Source: DAOUKH01 sp034421515 (GTDB taxonomy: Bacteria > Chloroflexota > Dehalococcoidia > SHYB01). Taken from it: 47,693 bases of DNA. This document shows positions 1-8,195 of this stretch, piece after piece. The translations under genes were made by a program, and so were the position numbers. The notes beneath the pieces are model-generated. The model was given only the letters and a program-made list of their open reading frames with translations. It ran no database searches and had not been told where the DNA came from. Numbering within the stretch: position 1 is the first letter of the stretch; every line of letters begins with the position of its first letter. The stretch is taken from positions 1-47,693 of the forward strand of contig DAOUKH010000035.1 of the NCBI GenBank assembly GCA_034421515.1. Direction: 5' to 3'.

Positions 1-2444
1 AGGGCTCGGTAAAGGTCCAGGAGCAGGCGGTGGCCGAAGGCGTAGTTGCAGCCAAAGACCCCGCGTCTTCCCTGGTTCTCTAACTCAGCGATGTTGCCGG
101 CGTGGGTGCAGGAGAGCCCTCCCGCATCCACGGGTTGTCCGGTGCGGGCGTGCTCCGAGATCGACGCAATCATGTTGGCTCCGCCCTCGGCGACCCACGC
201 ACTCCCTCCCCTCCAATAGTAGTGTGCTACCTCATGCACCGTAATTGCACCAGTGTGCCCGGCGGACTCACTGTCGTCATCAACGTCGAACCTGGAGAGC
301 ATGCCGACGTGCGTGCCGAAGTTCACCCCGGCGGCGCCACGCAATCGATAGGTCTCGTCAAAATGCACGGTGACGCGGGAAGTCGGCAGCGGCACCCCCA
401 TGAACGCCTCCGAGGTGCGGACCGCGTGCTCCAGCAGGTCCATGCTCCGCGGGGCGCCTTCTTCGGTACGGATGATGGCCAGTGTCACCGTCCCGGCAAG
501 AGGAAGATCGATCACCCGCTCTTCTACCCTCACTTGCTGGAGATCCAGCAGAACGTCGATGCGGTCGGGATCAGAGTCGCTTGCCCCACCGAGCACCGTC
601 ACGACCTTGGCCCATTCGTCAGAGATTCCGCCGCTCAAGGTCGGATGGGCCATCACGCGTTGGAAGTTCTCCGGCCTGTAGGCCGCCATGTGCCCCAATG
701 CTCGCATGGCGGCGGCATCGGCGGGCTCGACTGTCTGCAGAAAAGGCATCTCGAGGATCTGCGGCGCCACGAGTTCGTCGCTGTCTGCCACGCGCGCAAG
801 GTTCTCTGCTGCTGCGGCCTCTGACTCGTCGAGGCCATCCTCGAACCAAGGCGTTGCCATGACCGCACGGAAGAGGTCAGGGTGCGCGACCAACCTTCTG
901 AACGCGCGCGCCGTTGCGACATCGGCAGCCGTCGGGGATTCCTGGTTGGACACCATCTCGGCCAACTGCAGTGCTATCTCTTCGCTGTCATGCGCAAGCC
1001 ACCCGAGATACCGCACGAATTCGGTTTCGGTTTCTTCGAGGCCGTCCACGGCCCATGACGTCGCCAGAACAGCGCGAAGCGTATCTTGGCTCCAGGCTCC
1101 CAAAGCCCATAGGGCTGCCATCGGGTGGACATCACCAGCCTCGACGGTGCGCACGAACGCGGCCAACCATAGGGCGACATCCTCGCCGCCCAGCGCGGTC
1201 CAATTGAGGTAATTCACGATCTCGACGTCCGATTCGTCGAGGCCATCCTGGACCCAAGGTCTGTCCATGGTGGCGCGCAGAAGGTCATGATGACGGTAGG
1301 CCAAGGCGGCCAAGGGCTCCAAGGCGTTGGTATCGGGACTTTCGAGCTTCTCGGCTATCTGCACCGCGGCAACCCCAGCCCTGTTCGCCAGGCGCCCCAG
1401 CGCTTCGACGAAGGCGGTCTCCGACTCGTCGAGGCCGTCGTCGACCCACGCCTTAGCGATCACGGCACGGAGAGTCTCTTGGCTGGCGGCTCCTAACGTC
1501 CATAGAGCGCTCACCGTGGACTCCGCGAAGTCCCCTCCAGGTTGGCTCGTCTGCAAGAACGGCATGGCGAGAATCCGTAGGGCCGTTTCCTCGCTCCCGT
1601 TTGTGATCCATCCCAGGTGCCGCAACACGATAACCTCAGACTCGTCCAATCCATCCGCGACCCATGGCTTCTGCACCACGGCGCGCAAGAGCGTCCGCCA
1701 ATTCAAAGGTCGGGCCAGATCTTCCAATGCCTTGAGGGTGTCGGCATCTCCCGAATCCAAAGTGTCCAAGAACGGCATGCGAACGATTCTTCCCGCTGCC
1801 GTCTCCTCATAGGTTGCCAGAAGGCGCAGCTGCTGCAATACGGAGACCTCTCGCTCGTCGACGCCGTCCGCGAGCCAGGACCTGTTCACCGTCGCTGGGG
1901 CCGCCTCTGTTCCGTAAAGGGTCTCTAGATTCACTAACTCCTGTAGGCCTCGCCGTTCTATCCCCTCAATGCCGTCGGCAACCCAAGGCAGGGAGGTGAT
2001 CGCCGCCGCCAGCGTCGGCCTGTTCTCCTCCAACCACTTCAACACGCTTCGTTCGTCGGCTTCCGGGGTCGGCGTGGCCGTCGGCGCCGGGGTCGGCGTC
2101 GCCGTCGGCATCGCGGTCGGCGTGGCCGTGGGTGCCGCAGTCGGCGTGGCCGTTGGCGCCGTGGTCGGTGTGGCCGTTGGCGCCGTGGTCGGTGTGGCCG
2201 TTGGCGCCGCGGTCGGCGTGGCCGTTGGCGCCGCGGTCGGCGTGGCCGTCGGCGCCGAGGTTGGCGTGGCGGTCGGCACCGGAATTGGCGTGGCCGTCGG
2301 CGCAACGGTCGGTGTGGCCGTCGGGGGCGCGGTTGGCGGCGCATCGCCGAACGTGCAGGCTGCTATTCCGCCCGCCGCGAGCGCGATCGCGATAAGGACC
2401 AGCGCGAGCAACGGCGGCCGACTCGAAAGCGGTCCGTTCGGCAT
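1..2444 (-). CDS. Repeat lipoprotein with C-terminal zinc-metallopeptidase-like domain (3' end cut)
   Basis: Read on the minus strand from ATG at 2444, the frame stays open for at least 814 codons and leaves the window. Residues 1-29 form a lipoprotein signal peptide with lipobox IAAC (Cys30). Residues about 34-130 are a Thr-Pro-Ala linker. From about 150 to 550 the motif W-[VAFL]-x-DG-[LIV]-[DE] recurs seven times, at Trp 154, 190, 261, 333, 397, 464 and 533, mostly 64-72 residues apart. The last part holds HEVAH (737-741), followed by WVAEGG with Glu753, which resembles the HExxH plus downstream Glu of gluzincin peptidases. I infer a lipid-anchored surface protein whose repeats form a binding or spacer array in front of a peptidase-like domain. 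I do not recognise the repeat family. GAGG lies about 10 nt upstream of the start. All seven repeats and HEVAH are in the same frame, so no frameshift is seen. Confidence 0.85.
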   Translation of the reverse strand, partial: MPNGPLSSRPPLLALVLIAIALAAGGIAACTFGDAPPTAPPTATPTVAPTATPIPVPTATPTSAPTATPTAAPTATPTAAPTATPTTAPTATPTTAPTATPTAAPTATPTAMPTATPTPAPTATPTPEADERSVLKWLEENRPTLAAAITSLPWVADGIEGIERRGLQELVNLETLYGTEAAPATVNRSWLADGVDEREVSVLQQLRLLATYEETAAGRIVRMPFLDTLDSGDADTLKALEDLARPLNWRTLLRAVVQKPWVADGLDESEVIVLRHLGWITNGSEETALRILAMPFLQTSQPGGDFAESTVSALWTLGAASQETLRAVIAKAWVDDGLDESETAFVEALGRLANRAGVAAVQIAEKLESPDTNALEPLAALAYRHHDLLRATMDRPWVQDGLDESDVEIVNYLNWTALGGEDVALWLAAFVRTVEAGDVHPMAALWALGAWSQDTLRAVLATSWAVDGLEETETEFVRYLGWLAHDSEEIALQLAEMVSNQESPTAADVATARAFRRLVAHPDLFRAVMATPWFEDGLDESEAAAAENLARVADSDELVAPQILEMPFLQTVEPADAAAMRALGHMAAYRPENFQRVMAHPTLSGGISDEWAKVVTVLGGASDSDPDRIDVLLDLQQVRVEERVIDLPLAGTVTLAIIRTEEGAPRSMDLLEHAVRTSEAFMGVPLPTSRVTVHFDETYRLRGAAGVNFGTHVGMLSRFDVDDDSESAGHTGAITVHEVAHYYWRGGSAWVAEGGANMIASISEHARTGQPVDAGGLSCTHAGNIAELENQGRRGVFGCNYAFGHRLLLDLYRA
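2070..2330 (-). repeat. Tandem repeat DNA coding the Thr-Pro-Ala linker
   Basis: Imperfect 24-bp units (about ten copies, GTCGGCGTGGCC-type cores on the plus strand) encode the repeated TATPTxAP linker of the lipoprotein gene. The plus strand and other minus frames are also open here only because the repeat is GC-rich and periodic. Confidence 0.85.
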
Positions 2445-2552
2445 GTCCCACCCTCAACGTCCGCGGCGCGGCGGTTGCAGCGCCGTCGAACTACCAGCCT
2501 GCTCAACTCTACACAACCCTAACCCTGTAGGGAAAGGAAGAGTCGAAGCCGG

Positions 2553-3365
2553 CTACGTGCGGGGCGCGCTTTTGCCCTTCAGCAGACCCTTGAACACGGG
2601 AGCCCTCTTCTCGCGGAAAGCGCGCATCCCTTCCTCGATGTCGTGCTTGGCCACTTTGTGGTTCATGGCCGCGGCGAAGGCGTGCAGCGGCATCGAGTCG
2701 GCGTAGCTCTGCCGCACCTGGGCCATCACGACGTTCTTGGTCAGCCGCACCGCGACGGGAGGACGCATGGCGATCTTCTTCGCCAAGGCGTACACATCGT
2801 CCATGAGCCGGCCATGCGGAACGACGCGGCTCACCAGGCCGATTCGCTCGCACTCCTCGGCATCGAGGATATCGGCGGTGTAGAGCCACTCAAGGGCCTT
2901 GGACAGGCCAACGGCGCGGGGAAGCAGTTCGCCGACGGTGTCCACGACGGGCATGCCGACCCTCGCATTGATGGGCGACATGCGGGCCCGGTCGGAGGCA
3001 ATGCGGATGTCGCATTGCAGCGCCATGACGAAGCCCCCACCCAGCGCGGCGCCATTGATCGCACCGATCGTCGGCTTGTCGCAGTCGAGGATCTTGTTGA
3101 TGTCGCTGTACTGCGGCTTGACCTCCAGCCGACGCATCCGCTCGTTCGCCAGAGAGTTCGTCTTCAGGTCGAGGCCGGCGCAGAAAGCGCGGCCGGCGCC
3201 GGTGAAGACGACGGCGCGCACGTCGTCGTCCGCATTGATCTCCTCGCAGAGCGCGGCAGTGGACCGGACCATGTCCCAGGACAGGGCATTGAGCCGCTCG
3301 GGACGGTTGAAGGTAACGGTCGCGACGTGGCCGTCCTTCTCGTACAACAGATCCTTGTCTTCCAC
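2553..3365 (-). CDS. Enoyl-CoA hydratase/isomerase (crotonase) family protein
   Basis: This 270-residue protein has the full length of a crotonase. The two oxyanion-hole segments are clear: AFCAGLDL (60-67) and GAALGGG (105-111). The first catalytic Glu of classical enoyl-CoA hydratase is expected near residue 132, in a PE context, but the sequence reads SPINARVG, so the exact reaction (hydratase, isomerase or thioester hydrolase) is uncertain. The start is GTG with AGGG six bases upstream. It lies 24 bp downstream of the MaoC hydratase gene and in line with the 3-hydroxyacyl-CoA dehydrogenase, so the three probably form one fatty or aromatic acyl-CoA degradation operon acting in the cytoplasm. 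Confidence 0.85.
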   Translation of the reverse strand: MEDKDLLYEKDGHVATVTFNRPERLNALSWDMVRSTAALCEEINADDDVRAVVFTGAGRAFCAGLDLKTNSLANERMRRLEVKPQYSDINKILDCDKPTIGAINGAALGGGFVMALQCDIRIASDRARMSPINARVGMPVVDTVGELLPRAVGLSKALEWLYTADILDAEECERIGLVSRVVPHGRLMDDVYALAKKIAMRPPVAVRLTKNVVMAQVRQSYADSMPLHAFAAAMNHKVAKHDIEEGMRAFREKRAPVFKGLLKGKSAPRT

Positions 3366-3389
3366 AAGATTCCCTAGGTGCCGCCGACC

Positions 3390-3818
3390 CTACCCCCGCG
3401 GGTAGGGGTCGACCATGATGGTGGCCTCGCCGGTGAGGATTTCGGCGCCGTCCTGGTTCACGCAGGTCGCGTCGAGGGTGATGATGGGCTTGTCTTCGCG
3501 GACGCGGGTGACCACGCACTCGGCGGTGACGGTGTCGCCGGGAAAGACCGGCGCCACGAACCGGATGTTCATGCCCAGGAAGATGACCGTGACGTTGGGG
3601 CCGGCCATCTCGACGCCAAGGACGGCGGAGATCAGGCCCGCCGAAATGACGCCGTGGGCGACCTGCTTCCCGAAGCGAGTCTGCGCGCCGTAGCTGGGGT
3701 CGAGGTGGAGGGGCTGGGTGTCGCCGGTCATCTCGGCGAACGCCGTCACCGTCTCCTGGCTGATTGTCTTGGTGACGCTGCCTTTGGCGCCGACCTGGAA
3801 CCGGTCCATCGGGTTCAT
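3390..3818 (-). CDS. MaoC-like (R)-specific enoyl-CoA hydratase
   Basis: A single hotdog domain of 142 residues, the usual size for PhaJ/MaoC hydratases. The hydratase-2 catalytic pair is present as Asp33 and His38 in GDTQPLH, followed by the VAHGVISA helix (53-60). By family it hydrates trans-2-enoyl-CoA to (R)-3-hydroxyacyl-CoA. The ATG start has a good AAAGGAG site seven bases upstream. It lies between the crotonase (24 bp downstream) and the 3-hydroxyacyl-CoA dehydrogenase gene (about 100 bp upstream), all on the minus strand, which supports a shared beta-oxidation role. Confidence 0.88.
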   Translation of the reverse strand: MNPMDRFQVGAKGSVTKTISQETVTAFAEMTGDTQPLHLDPSYGAQTRFGKQVAHGVISAGLISAVLGVEMAGPNVTVIFLGMNIRFVAPVFPGDTVTAECVVTRVREDKPIITLDATCVNQDGAEILTGEATIMVDPYPRG

Positions 3819-3919
3819 GTGTTCGCTCCTTTCGGGTTGTTCGGGCTTATGTCATGTGGCGGCACGTGGCCGCGTATGTGTGGCGGGGCAGGGCGGCGGG
3901 CCTGGCCGGACAGCGCGCC

Positions 3920-4774
3920 CTAGCCGCCGTAGTCGTAGAAGCCACGCCCCGTCTTTCGTCCCAGCAGGCCCGACTGCACCATCTGCCGGAGCAGCGGCGC
4001 GGGCCGGTACTTCGAGTCGGCCAAGTCGCGGTGCAGGACTTCGATGACGGCCAGGCAGATATCGAGCCCGATGAGATCGGCAAGCTCGAGCGGCCCCATG
4101 GGGTGGTTCGTCCCCAGCTTCATCACGGTGTCGATGTCTTCCTTGGAAGCGATGCCTTCGGAGTAGAGGAAGACCGCCTCATTGATCATCGGGCCGAGCA
4201 GCCGGTTGGCCACGAAGCCGGGGGAGTCTTTGACGGTGACCTTCGTCTTGCCGACGCGCTCGGTGAACTCGACGGCCCGCGCGATGGTCTCGTCGGAGGT
4301 GAGCAGGGCGCGCACGACTTCGACGAGCTTCATCACCGGGGCCGGATTGAAGAAGTGGATGCCGCAGAAGTTCCAGGGTCGTTCGAGGACACTCGCCATG
4401 CCGGTGATGGGAATGGTCGAGGTGTTCGATGCGATGACGGTGTTCTCGGAGAGATGTTTCTCGACCGCGCCGAGAACCTCGGCCTTCACGCCCGCGTCCT
4501 CATAGACCGCCTCGATGATCATCTCGCACGAACCAAGGCCGTCGTAGGAGTCGACGGGCGTGATCCGTCCGCAGATCTCCTCGACCTCCGCCTCGTCCAT
4601 GCGCCCGTCCTTCACGCGGCGCATCAACCGATTGCGGGTGTCGACGATGGCCTGCTCGGCCTGGCCCGGCCGCTCGTCGGTCAGCACGGCGGGGAGCCCA
4701 GCCTGTGCGATCACCTGGGCGATGCCTCCGCCCATCTGGCCCGCGCCAATCACTCCGATAGGACCCTCGATCAT
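3920..4774 (-). CDS. 3-hydroxyacyl-CoA (3-hydroxybutyryl-CoA) dehydrogenase
   Basis: This 284-residue NAD(P)-dependent enzyme has the size of Hbd/PaaH. It shows the Rossmann motif GAGQMG (10-15), the catalytic His140 in GIHFFNP and Glu152 in MKLVE, and the C-terminal signatures KDSPGFVANRLL and NHPMGPLELADLIGLD. It oxidises 3-hydroxyacyl-CoA to 3-ketoacyl-CoA. The frame is open for 80 codons further upstream, but ATG 4774 is preferred because GGGAGG sits just before it and the Rossmann fold begins at residue 6. It is divergent from the FAD dehydrogenase at 4866 and heads the run with the MaoC hydratase and crotonase. Confidence 0.93.
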   Translation of the reverse strand: MIEGPIGVIGAGQMGGGIAQVIAQAGLPAVLTDERPGQAEQAIVDTRNRLMRRVKDGRMDEAEVEEICGRITPVDSYDGLGSCEMIIEAVYEDAGVKAEVLGAVEKHLSENTVIASNTSTIPITGMASVLERPWNFCGIHFFNPAPVMKLVEVVRALLTSDETIARAVEFTERVGKTKVTVKDSPGFVANRLLGPMINEAVFLYSEGIASKEDIDTVMKLGTNHPMGPLELADLIGLDICLAVIEVLHRDLADSKYRPAPLLRQMVQSGLLGRKTGRGFYDYGG

Positions 4775-4853
4775 CAGCGCCTCCCGCCCGCCGTCGCGGG
4801 CCGCACACGATGATACGAGGCCGCGCGTCCAAGCGCCACCATCGCCCTTCGCG

Positions 4854-4859
4854 TATGAT
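4854..4859 (+). promoter_or_regulatory. Candidate -10 box TATGAT, leaderless FAD-dehydrogenase mRNA
   Basis: TATGAT ends six bases before the ATG at 4866 and no ribosome-binding site is present, so the transcript would begin at or next to the start codon. No good -35 is visible. Confidence 0.45.
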
Positions 4860-4865
4860 GAGCCC

Positions 4866-6365
4866 ATGACCACGCGCGCTCCCGTTCTGGCCGCCGACGT
4901 CGTCGTCGTGGGCGGCGGCAACGCCGGTCTCGCTGCCGCCCTCGCGGCGCGGGAGGCGGGCGCGTCCGTGCTCATCCTCGAAAAGGCACCGCAACACCTC
5001 AGAGGTGGCAACACCTACTTCACCGGCGGGCTTTTCCGCTTCGCTTACGACGGCTGGGACGAGATCGCGCAGCTCATCCCCGACACCTCTGAGCAGGAGC
5101 GTGCCACCGTCGACGTCGGCGCCTATCCCGTCGCCGCCTTCTACGACGACGTGATGCGAGTGACCGAAGGGCTGGCCGACTCCGAGCTCACCGACATCCT
5201 CGTCTCCCAGTCGTTCCCAACCATGAAGTGGATGAAGGACCTCGGCGCCCACTGGGTCTTGGCCTACGGACGGCAGGCCTTTCGGGAGAACGGGGTGATG
5301 AAGTTCTGGGGCGGGCTCACCGTCGAGGCCGTCGGCGGCGGCAAGGGCCTCTCCGACCGCCTGTTCGAGCTGTCGGAGCGCGCCGGCGTCGAGGTCGTCT
5401 ACGACGCCAAGGCCGTCGCCCTGGACGTGGCCGGCGACGGTGCGGTCCGGGGAGTCGCGGTGCAGGACGACGACGGGCGCCGCACCATCTCAGCCCGCGC
5501 GGTGGTTCTGGCGAGCGGTGGCTTCGAGGCGAACCCCGAGATGCGCACGCGCTATCTCGGCCCCGGCTGGGACCTGGCCAAGGTCCGCGGCGTCCGCTTC
5601 AACACCGGCGATGGCATCCGCATGGCGCTCGACGCCGGTGCGCAGCCCTTCGGCCACTGGAGCGGCTGCCACGCGGTGGCCTGGGACCTCAACGCCCCGG
5701 CCTTCGGCGACCGCAACGTCGCCGACCTCTTCCAGAAGCATTCATACCCGCTCGGCCTCATCGTCAACGTCGATGGAGAGCGGTTCGTCGACGAAGGGGC
5801 GGATTTCCGCAACTACACGTACGCCAAGTACGGGCGCGAGATCCTGAAACAGCCGCGCCGGGCCGCCTTCCAGATCTTTGACGCCAAGGTGGCGGACCTG
5901 CTGCGCGACGAGTACCGCATCGCGCAGGTCTCGAAGATCGAGTCGGACAGCATCGCGGGCCTCGCGGACGGCCTCGGCGTCGACGTCGAAGGGCTCGTCC
6001 GCACCGTCGAGCGGTTCAACGCCGCGGTGCAGCCGGGGGAGTTCGCCCCCGCCGCCCTCGACGGCAAGCGCACCGAGGGCATCGATCCCCCGAAGTCGAA
6101 CTGGGCCCTACCTCTGGACACGCCGCCCTACACTGGCTTCGCGGTCACCTGCGGCATCACCTTCACCTTCGGCGGGCTGCGCATCGACCGGAACGCCCAG
6201 GTGCTCGACACCGAGGACCGGCCCATGCCCGGACTCTTCGCCGCCGGCGAGCTCGTGGGCGGACTCTTCTACAACAACTACCCCGGCGGCTCGGGGCTCA
6301 TGGCCGGAGCCGTCTTCGGCAAGATCGCCGGCGAATCGGCGGGCCGGGCGGCGCGCCCGGCCTAG
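4866..6365 (+). CDS. FAD-binding dehydrogenase, tricarballylate dehydrogenase (TcuA)-like
   Basis: A 499-residue flavoprotein of the FAD_binding_2 (fumarate reductase/succinate dehydrogenase) family. The N-terminal dinucleotide fold is GGGNAG (16-21) with the acidic residue of LILEK near 39, followed by the GGNTYFTGG segment (48-55). The C-terminal FAD motif GLFAAGELVGG and the YPGGSGL segment resemble TcuA. Likely it dehydrogenates a small carboxylic acid or related substrate. The ATG is chosen because the Rossmann motif follows directly. The frame extends 102 codons upstream only through the divergent gene. Its stop overlaps that of the opposing amidohydrolase by 3 bp. A 3-ketosteroid dehydrogenase-like activity is an alternative. 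Confidence 0.85.
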   Translation: MTTRAPVLAADVVVVGGGNAGLAAALAAREAGASVLILEKAPQHLRGGNTYFTGGLFRFAYDGWDEIAQLIPDTSEQERATVDVGAYPVAAFYDDVMRVTEGLADSELTDILVSQSFPTMKWMKDLGAHWVLAYGRQAFRENGVMKFWGGLTVEAVGGGKGLSDRLFELSERAGVEVVYDAKAVALDVAGDGAVRGVAVQDDDGRRTISARAVVLASGGFEANPEMRTRYLGPGWDLAKVRGVRFNTGDGIRMALDAGAQPFGHWSGCHAVAWDLNAPAFGDRNVADLFQKHSYPLGLIVNVDGERFVDEGADFRNYTYAKYGREILKQPRRAAFQIFDAKVADLLRDEYRIAQVSKIESDSIAGLADGLGVDVEGLVRTVERFNAAVQPGEFAPAALDGKRTEGIDPPKSNWALPLDTPPYTGFAVTCGITFTFGGLRIDRNAQVLDTEDRPMPGLFAAGELVGGLFYNNYPGGSGLMAGAVFGKIAGESAGRAARPA

Positions 6366-8056
6366 TTGTAGTAGGTGCTCCGCAGCGTGCGGCCGGGCAG
6401 GTCGCCCGAGTGCTTGCCACCCTCGATCAGCACCCGGCCGTTGACCAAGGTGTACTCGATCCCTGTGGCATGCTGCACGAGCCGCGTCGCGCCGCCGGGC
6501 ATGTCGTCGACGAACTCCCGGTTGCTGGTATCCACCGTCTCCGGGTCGAAGATGGTGACGTCGGCGGCGAGACCCTCCTTGAGGAAGCCACGGTCGGTGA
6601 TCCCCGACTCCTCGGCGGGGACGCCGGTGATCACGCGGACGGCGTGTTCCAGCGTCATCGCCTTCTTCTCGCGCACCCAGTAGCCGAGCATCCGGGTGCA
6701 AAAGCCGGTGTTGACCTCGGTGATGAGATGCGCCCCGGCGTCGGTGAACCCGGCGGCGATGTGCGGCGTGTTGAGCACGGCGGGGATGACGTTCTCGTCA
6801 GGGTTCCGAGAGTCGAGCAGCCGCATCTGGGTGCCCAACTCCTCGTCCAGGGCGATGTCGAATGCAGTGTCGAGCGGGTCTTTGCCGAGCTCGGCGGCGA
6901 TGTCGCTGACCTTCATCATGTTGAACCGCTCGTACTTGGGCGTGGCGGCCTTCACCAAGACGATACGGTCCCAGCGGGCGGGCAGCGCGGGCAACGGGTC
7001 GGACTTCATCTCCTCGCGGAGGACGTCGCGGGTCGCCGGGTCGCGCATGGCCCGCAGCTTCTCCTCACGGTCGAGCATCAGTACCTTCTGCCAGGAGGGG
7101 AAGCGGTCGAAGACGTTGGTGAAGCGGAAGTTGAACTCGAAGTCGTCGGGCTGGGTGTAGCCCAGGGCGAAGAAGGGCACACCCTCGGCGCGCATGGCGT
7201 TGAAGTCAGCGAGGCGCCGCTCCCACACGTCCGGGGCGTCGAGCGTGGCCGAGATCCCGTTCCAGCAGACGGGGCGGCCGCTGACCTCGGTCAGGCGCTT
7301 CATGCGGGCCCGGCCCTCGCTGCGGCTGTAGGTGTAGTCGTGGCCGCCCGCCATCTCCATGTAACCGACCTTCGTCCCCCGCAGGACACCGGCGAGCTCC
7401 ATGAACTCGTCGAGCGTGCCGGCGCGGCTGGGCACGGGTCGGCCGTCGCCGTCCCAGTGCGAGAAGCCTCGCGACGTGGTCAAGCCGACGCCGCCCTCGG
7501 CGAGCGCCGTCGCGAGCACGGCCTTCATCCGTTTGATCTCGTCGTCGGTCGCCTCGCGCTCGGAGGCGTCGGGACCCATCACGTAGCGCCGGACCGCGCT
7601 ATGCCCCACCTGCGCGATCGCGTTGACGCCGAGGCCCTTGTCCAGGGTGTCGAGGTACTCGCCGAACGACTCCCATGGCCAGGGGAGGGTGCGCTTGAGG
7701 ACGCCGATGTCCATCCCCTCGACGCGCGCCAGCATACGCGCCATCCAGTCCTGGTCTTCCGGTTTGCACGGCGCGATGGTGAAGCCGCAGTTGCCCATGA
7801 TCACCGTGGTGACGCCGTGCCAGCATGTCGACGTGGCGATGGGGTCCCACAGGAGCTGTGCATCGTAGTGGGTGTGCATGTCCCAGAAGCCGGGCGCGAC
7901 GGCAAGGCCGTTGGCGTCGATCACGCGGGCGGCACTCTCCGCCCCGTTGCCCACGGAGGCGATCTTCCCCTCCTTCACCGCCACGTTGCCGCGGTACGCC
8001 GGCGCGCCCGTACCGTCAACGATCAGCCCGTCCTTGATGAGAATGTCGGCGCCCAT
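6362..8056 (-). CDS. N-acyl-D-amino-acid deacylase-like amidohydrolase
   Basis: A 564-residue metal-dependent hydrolase of the D-aminoacylase branch. It has the MHTHYDAQ metal motif near the N-terminus, NCGFTIAP carrying the characteristic metal-ligand Cys, and TDAGAHL with the catalytic Asp. The C-terminal small beta domain, shared with the N-terminus, ends LPGRTLRSTYYN. The family removes acyl groups from D-amino acids or hydrolyses related amides. The frame could start ten codons earlier, but ATG 8056 is preceded by GAGGTGG at ideal spacing. A related enzyme is encoded at 40424-42109. Both look like catabolic enzymes; the substrate cannot be read from sequence. Confidence 0.87.
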   Translation of the reverse strand: MGADILIKDGLIVDGTGAPAYRGNVAVKEGKIASVGNGAESAARVIDANGLAVAPGFWDMHTHYDAQLLWDPIATSTCWHGVTTVIMGNCGFTIAPCKPEDQDWMARMLARVEGMDIGVLKRTLPWPWESFGEYLDTLDKGLGVNAIAQVGHSAVRRYVMGPDASEREATDDEIKRMKAVLATALAEGGVGLTTSRGFSHWDGDGRPVPSRAGTLDEFMELAGVLRGTKVGYMEMAGGHDYTYSRSEGRARMKRLTEVSGRPVCWNGISATLDAPDVWERRLADFNAMRAEGVPFFALGYTQPDDFEFNFRFTNVFDRFPSWQKVLMLDREEKLRAMRDPATRDVLREEMKSDPLPALPARWDRIVLVKAATPKYERFNMMKVSDIAAELGKDPLDTAFDIALDEELGTQMRLLDSRNPDENVIPAVLNTPHIAAGFTDAGAHLITEVNTGFCTRMLGYWVREKKAMTLEHAVRVITGVPAEESGITDRGFLKEGLAADVTIFDPETVDTSNREFVDDMPGGATRLVQHATGIEYTLVNGRVLIEGGKHSGDLPGRTLRSTYYN

Positions 8057-8084
8057 GCTCCACCTCATTCGTGCAAGTGGCGCC

Positions 8085-8093
8085 ATCTTAGCA
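8085..8093 (-). promoter_or_regulatory. Candidate extended -10 for the deacylase gene
   Basis: On the minus strand TGC-TAAGAT reads as an extended -10 about 29 bp upstream of ATG 8056, in the 139-bp divergent gap with the CaiB/BaiF gene. On the other strand TAGAGT at 8155-8160 could serve the CaiB/BaiF gene. Confidence 0.4.
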
Positions 8094-8195
8094 CCGGAGA
8101 GCGGTGGGTACCGCAGCCTTGGCAGCTCCGTTTGACCCGTTCGGCGGCACAGGGCTAGAGTAACGCCGCCGGAGCGTCACCGGCGGGGAGCAGCC

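Noticed and set aside
1969..2706. Plus-strand ORF rich in Val-Gly-Ala over the linker region
   Set aside because: It is a shadow of the 24-bp repeat; the minus frame has a signal peptide, lipobox and metallopeptidase motif and is open across the whole region.
4560..4865. Upstream extension of the FAD dehydrogenase frame
   Set aside because: It lies inside the oppositely oriented dehydrogenase gene and adds no recognisable domain.
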